A stretch of DNA of 64,000 nt from Pholis gunnellus (taxonomy: Eukaryota; Chordata; Actinopteri; Perciformes; Pholidae). Numbering within the stretch: the first letter of the stretch is position 1; every line of letters begins with the position of its first letter. Shown here in pieces: positions 21,894 through 32,724 of the stretch. The position numbers and the translations under genes were made by a program. The notes beneath the pieces were generated by a model. The model was not told where the DNA came from. It worked only from the letters and a program-made list of their open reading frames with translations, and did not search any database. Location of the stretch: positions 3,381,001 to 3,445,000 of the forward strand of contig OU342824.1 of the NCBI GenBank assembly GCA_910591455.2, in the 5' to 3' direction.

Positions 21894-22343
21894 CTGTATA
21901 TAAGAAATGGACGCAGTCATCATGACGTCACCCATTTGTTTGTGGAATGCCGTTTTGAAGTCTTGAGTTCGGCGATTTCGCCATCTTGGATTACAGATGT
22001 CTCCATGTTGGTTTTTTCGCAACCAATAAACTGAAGTTACCGTGTTTGGAATGCAGAGGAGTGACGTAGAGACGCCGTATGTGGTTCTGGTAGCGGCAGA
22101 GACCCGTCAATCACAGTAAGCCCGCCCTGAAGCATACTCTGCTTTATGGTCTATTTGACTCTAAATGGACCATCATTTACTAAATGAACATCATGCTGTG
22201 TTGAAGAAGACTTGAAACTAGAAATTAAGACCATAAACTCGTTAAAATGTTTACAATGTTTACTGAGGGAATAAATAAAGTGAGAAGTAGGGTCATTTTC
22301 GCATTGGCTTCACTCGGCAGAACCGGAGGCTGACGCCTGGTTT
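21894..22343 (+). repeat. Dispersed repeat family A, near full-length copy
   Basis: Runs from CTGTATATAAGAAATGGACG through CATGACGTCACCC, GTGACGTAGAGACGCCG and TTTACAATGTTTACTGAGG to GGAGGCTGACGCCTGG. It is a useful reference for the family's block order. Confidence 0.9.
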
Positions 22344-23516
22344 AAATCCAAGCTTCTCTGTGGTTGTTGCCATAGCCGGGCCGCATTCCTATGAGTGCAT
22401 GTGAGCTTGCCCCACTGGTTAGTTCACAGTCGCCCCCTCTTGACTGCTCTCATACGGCCCTTACAGGTGATAATGCCGTCCTGACCAACAACATCAATAC
22501 GGAAGAGTAACACCCACCCTTTGGTAAACATTGTTAGCTCTGTCAGCAGTGTTGCCTTTGTTTGCACTGTTGGCTGAGCCAGTGGCTAGAGGCGCTCTTA
22601 CCATGTTGAGAGTTGTGTGGAGGCAAAAGATATACTCTATACTATAGCACATTTAAAAGTGAAAAATTGGATGTATAATCCAATTCGTCTCATTCAAGTG
22701 CATTTGCAATGTTGTTTTGAAAGGCTGAATGCCAACAAATATGGATTGAAGCAGAATATTTTGTTGAGTAAAAACATGTTAATTTTGGAAATGATCGCAT
22801 CTCTTTTTATTTTAATACATTTTGACTTTTGGACATAACATAGTTCTGGAGTTATTGTAAATGTTCACACGGATCACACGAGTTGGAAACAATCCTACTC
22901 AGGCACCACGGTTTTGATTGTATGTAACTTTGTTTCAGTAGAATATTCAAATCCTCTAGTCTGTGACTCTTAAAAGTGTGTATAGTGTGGATACCCCCAA
23001 GACTTCAAACACCCCAGGTTCAGCACTACACTTCCACTTCGACACACATGAAGATTCCCTAACTTATTGAAGTACTTGAACCCTAAATCTATCCAGGATG
23101 TTGTTGTGCCTGAACCACATCTCTGGAAGATGATTGAACTGCTTTACTTTTTAAATAATAATACTTGATCACTTCACATGAGCAACCTCCTTTCACATTG
23201 CACATAGTCATCTGATCGATCAGTAATATAAACATATTGATTAGCGCAGCTTTAAGAAATTATTTTGAAAAATTCTGATACTAAACAAATGGCATAATCC
23301 TCCGCTCAATGGGATACCTTTCTTCAAATCTCATTTAAATTGGTAAACACATTTTTGAGAAGTTGCCAGCGCACAGAGGCACCCTTTAGCGTTTGATTGA
23401 GACACTAAAAGTCAACGTTGATGTATTCTACTGTAGGTTTGTTATGTAACTTCTTAACTTAACTAACCCCAGTTGAATTGCAAGCATACTTATTCTACAT
23501 AACAAACATACTTCAA
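22344..23516. other. Non-coding stretch
   Basis: No feature recognised; a 73-codon ORF at 22617-22838 has no supporting context. Confidence 0.3.
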
Positions 23517-23665
23517 CACAAACCTACATTTTTCTTAAACCCAAGTACTTTTGCTGCCTAAACCTATAAAATAGTTTTGTTGCATAAGTAAACCTAAAAT
23601 CTAAGTAAAGCCACGTTGGAGGTTTATTTTGAAAAGAGACTCTATGCGTGTTAAGAGTGGAAACG
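23517..23665. repeat. Dispersed repeat family C (partial)
   Basis: Shares TACTTTTGCTGCCTAAACCT, a TAGTTTTGTTGC-like segment and GGTTTATTTTGAAAA with 50231-50460. I recognise this as a common teleost interspersed sequence of unknown class. Confidence 0.5.
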
Positions 23666-24508
23666 GGCACGCCGTCCCTGCCAGGTCCTAAACTGATGCC
23701 AAAGTGGGGGTACCCTCGATCCTAGCTTGAAATGTAGATCCACTCACCACGCGGCAGTATGTGACGTATTAAGAGTGTGAATGTGTTGCCCCCATGGATT
23801 CCTAATGTTTTTGGTTGAACTCTCTGACCTTTTGATTTACTGCCCCCATTAGAACAAAATCTGACACATTCATACTTCCCCGTTGGATGAGCCTACAATC
23901 TGTAAGCTCTAGCACCCCTCTCACCAAATGGTCAACTCTACACAAGATCCTAAAAACTAAGTTCTCAATTTCAAACTTTTCCCCTGAAGCCACCCCGGGA
24001 CAAACTTTACATTTTTTAGCCCAAATTTCTACTGCTGAGACTGTAAGAAAAGTGAGAATAATCAGCACAGTGTGTTTTATTTTCTCCCATCCCTGTATGA
24101 ACACAGTACAAACCAGGGGAAGCATCAACTTCATGCAGGCACTCAAAATGAAAGAAATACTGTGTTAACACCGCTTCAGAAGAATGTTATGTACATTTTC
24201 AGGTCTGTGCCGACAGTTTATGAGTCTTGATTCTACTCACAGTTTTATCCATCTATTCTCTGGACAGTGACAATAGGACTAAGTTTGCTCCAGCATGATC
24301 CAACACAAAGACATGGTGCTGAGAAAAGCAACCTATACTGACCCACCAAAGCCTTTAGTTACAGTGTTTGTATATCAACGGCTTCATAATCATCAGTATG
24401 CATTCCAATACTTACCAATTGGTTACGCTAGTCAATTCAATGCGACTTTGTGAATGGATTGCGCCAGATCCGAACTCAGCTGTGTCGGCATATATGCATC
24501 TACACCAT
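23666..24508. other. Non-coding stretch with an overlapping ORF pair
   Basis: Two ORFs on opposite strands overlap (23802-24146 on -, 114 codons; 23887-24168 on +, 93 codons). Neither shows a family signature. No other feature seen. Confidence 0.3.
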
Positions 24509-24627
24509 GACTATGAGAAGTGGACGTATTTACCATGACGTCACCCTTTGGTTTGTCGCCCATCTTGGCGTTTTGCAACCAGTGAAAGGAAGTGACCATA
24601 TTTGGACGCTGGAGGAATGACTCCAAG

Positions 24628-24667
24628 GTCTATGCGTGTTAGACCTTGGAGTCTAACACGCATAGAC
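24628..24667. repeat. Perfect 17-bp hairpin
   Basis: GTCTATGCGTGTTAGAC (24628-24644), then CTTGGA, then its exact reverse complement GTCTAACACGCATAGAC. An overlapping fold pairs CTCCAAGGTCT (24621-24631) with AGACCTTGGAG (24641-24651). Confidence 0.95.
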
Positions 24668-24680
24668 TCCCAGGTCTATA

Positions 24681-24710
24681 CAGAGCTGTATATAACCATA
24701 TACAGCTCTG
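24681..24710. repeat. Perfect 13-bp hairpin
   Basis: CAGAGCTGTATAT (24681-24693), loop AACC, then ATATACAGCTCTG (24698-24710). One arm is the normal family-A sequence and the other an inverted copy. Confidence 0.95.
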
Positions 24711-24966
24711 GTTGTGGTAGCGACCTGTCAATCCCAAGGTAGCCCCGCCCTAAAACATATCCTGCTTCATGGTCTATTTGACTCTAAATGGACCATAATT
24801 TACTAAATTCTGTATTGAAGAAGACTTGAAACTAGAGATTGAGACCATAAACTCATGTTTACAATGTTTACTGAGGTAATAAATCAAGAGAGAAGTAGAG
24901 TCATTTTCTCATAGACTTCTATACAACCAGACTTATTTTTGCAACCAGAGGAGTCGCCCCCTGATG

Positions 24967-25117
24967 TTAAATTCAATTTACTAGTCACAAGGAGTATTGT
25001 ATAATGGTCTTCTTATTTTCTGGAGTTTTTTACACAGTCTTAGTTTATAACTCAGGTGACATCACTGGAGTGCTTTTCCGTTGCATTATTATGTGTAGGT
25101 TCTACAATAGATGAGGA
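24967..25117. other. Short unique stretch
   Basis: No feature. Confidence 0.3.
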
Positions 25118-25125
25118 CTTTATAC

Positions 25126-25914
25126 CAGTGGTGGGCCGTCAGGGCCTGCAAAGCCTTCTCTGCTGGCCTAAACAGAATCACAAAGTTATAGCTATTTTAT
25201 AATTTAATAATTTTTCTTAAATACACTACATGTATCATAATTTATAAAAATATTTGTCCCATTATCTTATTTTCTCATTGCACAGCTACTATGGGGTCAG
25301 ATCAGTCTCAATAATTGCAAATGCACACAGAAAGACTCACAAATGCAAACAGAAAGATTCACAAATGCGCACAGAACAATCCACAAATATAGCCGATTTA
25401 CAAATGCACACAGAAGGATTTACAAATAAATTTGATTCACAAATGCACCCAGAATGATTCACATATACACATACAAAGAAAAGAGGATGTGATCAGCATT
25501 TGATAAGTTTACTGGTTTGTTTTTTTACATCTAATATCTGAATGGCCCTTGAGTGTGTAGCAGAATGTGTGTTGCTGCTGTTGTTTTTCCGTTAAGCTAG
25601 TTAGCCTAGCCTCCCAGAACACTTGCGGGGCCCCAGCTGTTTTAGTTCCGGTTCAGAGGTCACACAGACCGCTGTCTCCTAGTGAGCGCAGAAAACATTA
25701 TATTTCCTACAATTTAAGCTTCTGCATTTTCCAAATGCACTAGTATTATTCAAAAGTTTTGTTCGGTTTGTAAGCCTCGTACCGAACGGTTTAATACGTT
25801 ATATAGTTACAGCCCAGGAAAGAAATAATAACCCTAGCTGTGGCGCCATCATGTGGTTATAAGATAGTATTTCAGTAGTGAAGGCCCAGGTATAAAATGC
25901 ACGGCCCGCCACTG
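25126..25914. mobile_element. Non-autonomous hAT transposon (789 bp) with 8-bp TSD
   Basis: Terminal inverted repeats are CAGTGGTGGGCCGT at the left and, reading inward from the right, CAGTGGCGGGCCGT, one mismatch in 14. Perfect 8-bp target-site duplications CTTTATAC flank it (25118-25125 and 25915-25922). The 8-bp duplication and CAGTGG ends are diagnostic of hAT. No transposase coding sequence remains; the interior contains a minisatellite. Confidence 0.95.
25318..25470. repeat. 22-bp minisatellite inside the hAT element
   Basis: About seven imperfect units of CACAAATGCACACAGAAAGATT, with two shortened units. It keeps a plus-strand frame open (Asn-Ala-His-Arg-Lys-like repeats), which is a by-product. 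Confidence 0.9.
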
Positions 25915-25922
25915 CTTTATAC

Positions 25923-26520
25923 ACCTGGGGGGGCGACAAATGCATGAAATAAAAATGATAATATATGTCTAAGGCTTTTATTGTATAATGTAAGAGCGGA
26001 GCACCTTGTACTTCAATGCAACCTCCCTGATCGAATATATTCCGCGGTCAAAGGAGCGGCTGTAAATGGTGGATAAACACATTTCTTTTCCTATTAGTTC
26101 TTCAAAATAAAAGTCCCCTGTAATGTATGCTGCTTCCTCTCCCTCCCTGCAGTATTAGACTTGTTTTTATTTTGTGTAATGGCGGCCAACGTCTTCTCCG
26201 ACAACGTGTTAAATGTATTGAGTTTGTTACTTTCATGATTGCATAGTGTGTCTGTGTGAGCAGATCCTGTGGAACATCATGCTGATGGCCCGCCTATTGT
26301 ACTTTCCGCCACATCGACCTGTTTCATGTGCTGGGATGAAATGCTTTAATCGGGAGTACATCAACAAGGCAACCAGGGCACTGAAATCTCCCCAACGCAC
26401 TCCCACACACCCTCCCTTTTTCCACCAGTATTCACTGTCTTTCATGCATCGACTGTCTATCCGTCTTTCTATTCCTCTGTAGCATTCCCTTCTCCCTTCT
26501 CCTGTATGCCAGCACAGAGG
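25923..26520. other. Non-coding stretch
   Basis: Nothing recognised; ORFs at 26233-26482 overlap on both strands. Confidence 0.3.
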
Positions 26521-26700
26521 GATCTCCCCCTGGGGCTGTCATAATTAGGCCATAAAAACTGAAGAAGTGAAGGAATAAAAGGGAACAACCTCATCATGTC
26601 GCCCCTGCTTTAGCGCCCCATAAGGCCGCGTGACGGTGATAATTATGGCAAATGAATGAGATTGAAACAAAGATGTATATTGTTTACGCGTTAGTTTTGG
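26521..26700. promoter_or_regulatory. Candidate conserved non-coding element
   Basis: Non-repetitive block with GTCATAATTAGGCCATAAAA, GCCCCATAAGG, GGTGATAATTATGGCAAATG and GAGATTGAAACAAAGATG (SOX-like ACAAAG). Motif density and complexity suggest an enhancer. Not tested by alignment. Confidence 0.27.
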
Positions 26701-27720
26701 GGGACCTATTTGGCAGCCACATATACCTCCTATTATGCAATCGAAATATGCTGAAAGCTTCTAATCCATAGAATAGATTAACTTGAATGCTATTTTGGGC
26801 CAACTAGTTGTATAGAATCTGTATGGACCCAGGGCCTCATTACGTGAAAATAGCCTGCGTATGTTTAGAGTGTACAAAAGACTGCCTTTATCTTTGATTA
26901 GTATATACCGGTAAGGTACTTGAGATCAAGCAACCAGGAAGAAAGCCAGGCTTTGACGCATAGTCTCGAAACTGTGGAATTATCACTACACACAATGCCA
27001 TTGGGCCCAAAAGGACTTTTTTCCCATAGACTTAGTTAGGAAAGACACCTATGTAACCTTTTATTTATTTTTAAGGAAAGCCAGCTTTCGAGTACAACCA
27101 ATTAAATATCCCTTGTTAAACTCATTCCTAAAAAAATGTAAAAGGACATATTGTCTGAGTTATTTTTGCTTCCTCCTGTTCATGTGAATGAGCCAGAGAA
27201 CAAGGCTGGACGGAGTGGCGGAGGCGAGGTTAAAGGAAACGTTGGTGCGCTTGCTCAATGGGCCCATGGATGCCGAAGATTGCCCAAAGGTCACCATCTG
27301 GTTCGAGTAGTGTTTTAATCATTACATTACAGTGTTCATGCTGATCCCCATCTTCATTGTCTTTGCCGTTCGGTCTAGTTTTGTTTCTTAAAATGAACTG
27401 CAAACTTTTCACGTGGCGTGAAATGACACAAATGCGTACGACGACACAAGTTACATGTTATTTATACGTCTGCCAGGAAAAGGCAAATATCAAAGATAAG
27501 ATGAAATGCTATAAAAAAAGTGAGTAAAATACAGCCACATTGATCATAAAGAGGGTGAAGGCTGTTCTTTGTATCAAAGAAAACTCAAGTGTAACAGATG
27601 TTTTCCAGCTGCTGCAGGCAGTCGTTTTTTATGAAAAAGCTCTAATAAACCCAATGTACATTATTACATTACCTGCTCAACATCAAACAACAGACAGACA
27701 CCGATAGAGAATAGAGCAGG
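26701..27720. other. Non-coding stretch
   Basis: No feature recognised. Confidence 0.3.
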
Positions 27721-28019
27721 CTATGAGAAAATGACTCTACTTCTCTCTTGATTTATTACCTCAGTAAACATTGTAAATTCCATTTCGAGTCAAACAGACC
27801 ATGGACAAGCTGCTATCCTACCAGAGCTGTATATAGCTTCTGAATATCACTCCTCCACGGTCCAAACATGGTCACTTCTGTTCACTGTTTGCAAAAAAAC
27901 AAGATGGCGACAGCCAAACTCCAAGATGTTGATGCCCAAAATGCCTAACTCGAGGCTTCGAAACGGCAGCCTATAAACCAATGGGTGAGGTCACGACGTC
28001 CACTTCTTATACACAGTCC
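27721..28019 (-). repeat. Dispersed repeat family A copy, reverse orientation, deleted
   Basis: Begins CTATGAGAAAATGACTCTAC and ends CCACTTCTTATACACAGTCC, the reverse complement of the family's 3' interior and 5' end. The segment around the GAAGACTTGAAAC block is missing. Confidence 0.88.
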
Positions 28020-29654
28020 AGATCCAAGTATGTAGGTATATGTATGCATTCATTGTGTACTGGGGGCCACATCCCTTCAAATGAAGCCCATCTTTGTGAA
28101 GTGTGACTTCTATTTGCCTTTTTCTCAGCAGGGTCTTTTACTCTTTACTCCCCAACCAGTCTGCGCTGCCCTAATTACTGTTATAAAATATTAATCTAAT
28201 AATCTGAGTTAGTGAGTCTTGCAGCTTTTAGGGCTGTGATAAATCACTGCCTGTACTTAACGGTCTACGAGCATAAATCATCATTAGCGAGTATCAACAA
28301 AGAGAAAGTGTTTGACTAAATCTGTCAGCGTCATTTATAATTTGGGTAATTATTCTACCCAAGACATCTTCAGAATTGCCTGGGTATCTCGGGCCCGCTC
28401 TTCTGCTTTATGCTGTGCGGGCATTTGCACTGCCACTACTCGGCTACTACTACGTGTGTTGTATTTGTTAGAGCCTGAGAAATGTGCCTTTCCCCGCTCG
28501 TCTTTGAACTGCTCCCACCACTGTGCTGAAGGGTCAGCCATGTGCAGGAGTGCCCAGGGGCCATGGATACTAAGGCCACTGCATCTGAGACCTGTGATTG
28601 AAAGTGCCTGTTCTTTGTAGTTCGCAGGTGAGGTGGCTCAGGGTGGGAGGAACCTTTGAAAACGGTCTTGGCAGTTGATATGCACCTATAGAGAATATTG
28701 CATCCCTCGGCTGGAGGGGCTTCTGTTCTGCGGTGAAGGTCAAGAGTGAGGCCGGGCAGGGAAAGGAGAATGTCAGGCTGAGGAACAACAATACTGTCAC
28801 CTCTTGACAGTTCTATAGTCGCAGAACTTAAGTTGGAGGGCTGTGGTAAGTGTTGAGGGATTTTTGTCTTTGTGTGTGTGTGCCTGTGTATACGAAATAT
28901 ATATTTCTTGGAAATGGCTGAATGGCAGTGTCAAAGATAGAGCAGTGAGAATTTTCAAATGCCAAAGTCCAGGTGCTTTTGACAGATTTAAGTCTGACCT
29001 ACCGTAGTAGGGTATGCTCCTGCTCATTTCATACATCGGCCTCCTTCTTGAATGGAAGCCCCAAAGCTCTGTATCTCTTTATCTCATTTCATGGGGTGTC
29101 CTCTCAAGGCTGTAATTATCACCGCAAGAGTTTTAGCGCAGAGGAAGTCGTCTGTTTGTCTGCACCACTTGGAATTTAATTCAGATTTGACCTTTTGATA
29201 TCGGACTCTTCATTAGATCTTTTAGCTGGAGCTTGACAACAAAAAAAAAGTAATTCACAAATTAAAATGTCAGCAGCCATGCAAACTAGTTGCTCCTCAT
29301 TTTCATATGGACGGGTGCAATTTGTGAAACAATCAAGCAAATTTGAATAGGACCGTTTTTCACCGATATTTAATGCTGCAACGATTTTTGCCCACAGTAC
29401 CTGTACTTGTTATTGCATTAAGCTTTTATGCACAAGTCCTTGAGTAAAAATGTAAATATTGTAAGTCTGTCCTTGTTGAAATTAGACAAGACTTTGCCTC
29501 TGAGCGAACCGCTGTGACTCCCACTGAGGCTGCAGGTGTTCCGCATGGGCTCAGTTTTGCAAACCCATAACTGACGTTACCCTCAAGGACTCTCAGGCAA
29601 TAAACAACCCTACAGAGGTTAATTAAATGCTTGGGACTCCCCATCAGTCAGTCA
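28020..29654. other. Non-coding stretch, parts possibly conserved
   Basis: 28150-28310 and 29090-29230 are non-repetitive with TAATTA-type motifs (CTAATTACTG, GTAATTATCACC), but evidence for function is weak. ORFs on both strands (28312-29036) show no domain. Confidence 0.25.
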
Positions 29655-29720
29655 GAACTGAAGAAGCCTTTTAGATGAGAGGCGAACGTCTTCAAGAATC
29701 TAAAGCACGTCCAGTTCCGC
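29655..29720 (+). repeat. Short dispersed teleost repeat module
   Basis: AACTGAAGAAGCCTTTTAGA, GATGAGAGGCGAACGTCTTC and AAGAATCTAAAGCACGTCCA follow the wording of a very common fish repeat block. Only about 65 bp is recognisable. Confidence 0.4.
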
Positions 29721-30279
29721 GTGACTCAGCCCTTCTGGATATGAGCCAAGGTTTGAACTTCTCTCTCTCGCTCTCTTTTTTCACTCTTTACAAAATGACT
29801 CTTGTCACTTTATTGTTTGTGACTTTGAGAGCCTTCAAGGAGAGACTGGAAATGTTTGCCATAACCCTCATATTTAAACGATATTGCGTCCATGATGGCG
29901 GGATTTTCACTTTAAGTGTGGCTGTTATGAAAATCTATGCCTTACGACGAGGTCGGCCATTCTTTTAGGACTGGAATTGGGCTGGTCTCACTCCAATTTC
30001 CAGAAATATTACAGGCTACAATCTCTATTTAAGGACTGTATCAAATAGTTCAATGCTTCATTCATAATGTCAAAAAAGATAAATGCAATCTTTTCCAGAA
30101 TTCACAAACTGTTTTTACCTCACAAAATATTCTGCTTCAATTCATATTTGTTGGTGTTTAGCCTTTCAAAAACAACACTCATAAAACATCATATAAATAT
30201 GTGACAATTTTGTTTTTTAATCGGGCTCTGACCCAAAACTGCTGCCTTGGTTCAGGCTTGGAAAAACTATGCAAATTCA
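29721..30279. other. Non-coding stretch
   Basis: Nothing recognised. Confidence 0.3.
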
Positions 30280-30582
30280 TTTTGGGTGGGATCATAGCTC
30301 TACTCTACAGCCGGTGAGGCTGCACTTTAGCGCAGCATGCTTTAAGCTAAATGCTAATGTCAGGATGTTAATACGCTGATGTTTAAAATGTGTTATGTTT
30401 ATCAAGTTTACAAAGTCATTACTGTTGCAGGTATTTGGTCATAAAGCACTAAATGAAAATTTCGACCTCGTGGTGGTGCGAAAGGAAAATTCCGGAGATC
30501 ACCAAAGTTTCTGGGTAATACCTGTAAAACATTTCATGGCAATCTATTCAAAAGTTGTTCAGATATCTCCGTCTGGACCAAG
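30280..30582 (-). repeat. Dispersed teleost repeat, family F
   Basis: Blocks TAAGCTAAATGCTAATGTCA, GGATGTTAATACGCTGATGT, GGAGATCACCAAAG and ATTTCATGGCAATC are the reverse complement of the GCTAATTAGCAAATGTTAAC family found at 53383-53640. This is a familiar fish interspersed repeat without coding capacity. Confidence 0.65.
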
Positions 30583-31784
30583 GTAAGACATGTTTATCAT
30601 TGCATGTATAAATATCTTATATAACATTGTATTACGGTTATGGAAAGTAAAAGTTATAGTTGCCTCTCACGTCTCTTGACGTCACTAATGTACGTACATT
30701 TCAGAGCCTGCGGATGCTCGGCTACTTCAGCCAGACCAGATGTCATTTACAGCTGTTGATCATAATGCCACGCCCCCTTTTTATAGCAACAAATTACTAC
30801 TTAACACTAAACTTGTCAGACAAATGTACACTTGAATCAGCGGGATAATAACTATCTTAGATGACAGAAACCATCTTTGGGGAAAATGTACTTGATATTT
30901 ACTTTTATTTGTTTGGCTTATGTCCCATCTGCTAACATTGAGGGGGCGTGGTTTATGCCTTATATACAGTCTACGGTATTTATTGGTTTGTTGCATATTA
31001 ATGCAACTGTAAGATTAGTTGTAAACACATCCTCCTGTTGGTAATAGTCAGTTTGAACTGGCTACTGTGCGAGCTGTACCACTTCCTATCCTTTTGATGA
31101 AGCGATCCACTGTCGTCAGAGCAGACACGGTGAACTGGTTTACTGGGTTAATTGGTTTGTCAGAGTCATATGACAAGTAGAAGGGGCCATGGTGATTCAT
31201 CACGCCTACAATTGAATTAAATGACCCACCTGGTGGCTATGGTTACCGCAGCCCTCTACACGGCAGTAATTGATCAGTCACCACTGCCTCTCTAACAGTG
31301 ACTTTGCCTGACACACACTGTAACTATAATTAATGAAGCCGACATTATGTGGTTCCCAGAGTTGTGCACTGAGGCTGTTGGTCGAGCAGAGCCGCAGGAA
31401 ATGTTTCGTCTGGTACTTCAGATGGAAAATAATAATCTGTTAACAGCAGTTTTTTGTCACTCAGCTTTGATACAAAACAAACTGCTCTGTGTTCATTGAT
31501 AAGCCCTGGACCTTCGCCACTATTGTGTGGCAGTATTTTGACATACCGTTTGTAAAAGCTGCATTGAAGCCTGCCTTAATGAGCCACTAATCCTCTTACA
31601 GAGTTTTGTAAGTGTGCCTTTTAATGCTTACTGTCATATTAAGATGTACTTAGCTGCTGTTTATTAGAGTTCTGTGGGAAAAAAAAACCTAACCCTAGAT
31701 CTTCTTGTTGAAATTAGTTTTAATACAGTCAACTGAAAAGCTGTAGTATTGCTTTTTTTTGGAGCTGCTTGGGAGCAGCCCCAA
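30583..31784. other. Non-coding stretch
   Basis: A short family-A-like scrap (TATATACAGTCTACGG) lies near 30961. Otherwise nothing recognised. Confidence 0.3.
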
Positions 31785-31935
31785 AGCTTAATCCCGCCCG
31801 CAGGAGACGCGAGCGGTGGAGGTGAGGAAGAGACGCGAGGAGAGAGGAGTCGAGGTAAGAGCCGTTCAACGACATGAGTCATCGTTGCTTCGGAGCCTTC
31901 ATTGTAAAAGGGCACACGAAGAGCCGCCATCTTTA
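31785..31935. other. GC-rich purine-biased block
   Basis: CGCCCGCAGGAGACGCGAGC, then GAGGAAGAGACGCGAGGAGA and GAGGAGTCGAGGTAAG, is strongly purine-rich. It could be part of a dispersed repeat or a small CpG-rich regulatory spot. Confidence 0.25.
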
Positions 31936-32654
31936 AGACCTTAACCTGTTAAGATACCTAAAAACATTTTGCTACGGTGCCCATTCAATAAAACTCCTGC
32001 GTCATGTAAATCAATGCACGTGACTACAGACTTGAGATGAAAGTCTGTAATACATCCGCCACGTGCTGATTCCTTGAGCCCATTTGGAAAGCTAACCGAA
32101 AACCACATTTATTTTCAGAGCGATGGTTCACCGAGTCAAACACTGAATGTAAACGAAGTGAGAGGAAGGTTCAAATGTGGACCGATGTTGTGATCCAGAT
32201 GAAAGATTGATTTTTATTTGACTGCAAGTTTTGCCAGCTGATCGCCTTAGTGAAACGGTGCAGAAATAATTCAATACTTCTCCCGGACTATCTTTCGGTC
32301 ACTTATGGCTTCAGCTACATGATAGAATTCACTGTTGACGTGCGGGTCAACACATCTCCATTATGTGCATGACGGATGACCCAGAATGACCCCCTCTCCT
32401 TTTAAGCTCTACTTCACAGTCATACATGATCTTTCGATTTCCTGCATGTGTTTTTTTTCATAATAGATGAGCGCAGGCCTGGGTTTCTAGCATTGCACAG
32501 CATACAGTACGACAGCAAGACAGATGAAGGTCCTATTGAAAAAAAGCTGCACATAGAAAGCTGGGAACAGGCTAAATATGCCCATAGCAGAGGTTTACAG
32601 CTCCCTTAATGTACTGTTTCTGCTCGGACACGTGAATGGTAATCTTACCCTTGC

Positions 32655-32656
<2 letters not shown>
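31936..32656. other. Non-coding stretch
   Basis: Nothing recognised. Confidence 0.3.

Positions 32657-32722
<66 letters not shown>
32657..32722. repeat. (TG)33 microsatellite
   Basis: Sixty-six bases of uninterrupted TG. Confidence 0.99.

Positions 32723-32724
<2 letters not shown>

Larger units (their letters stand above)
24509..24966 (+). repeat. Dispersed repeat family A copy with fold-back insertions
   Basis: Family blocks run from GAGAAGTGGACG and CCATGACGTCACCC to GAGGAGTCGCCCCCTG. The normally simple junction before AGAGCTGTAT is replaced by two consecutive perfect hairpins (24628-24667 and 24681-24710), which other copies lack. Confidence 0.88.

Noticed and set aside
25318..25470. 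CRISPR-like array
   Set aside because: Units are contiguous and imperfect with no unique spacers, in a eukaryotic transposon; this is a minisatellite.
28312..29036. Cluster of ORFs on both strands
   Set aside because: None shows a recognisable family or consistent exon boundaries.
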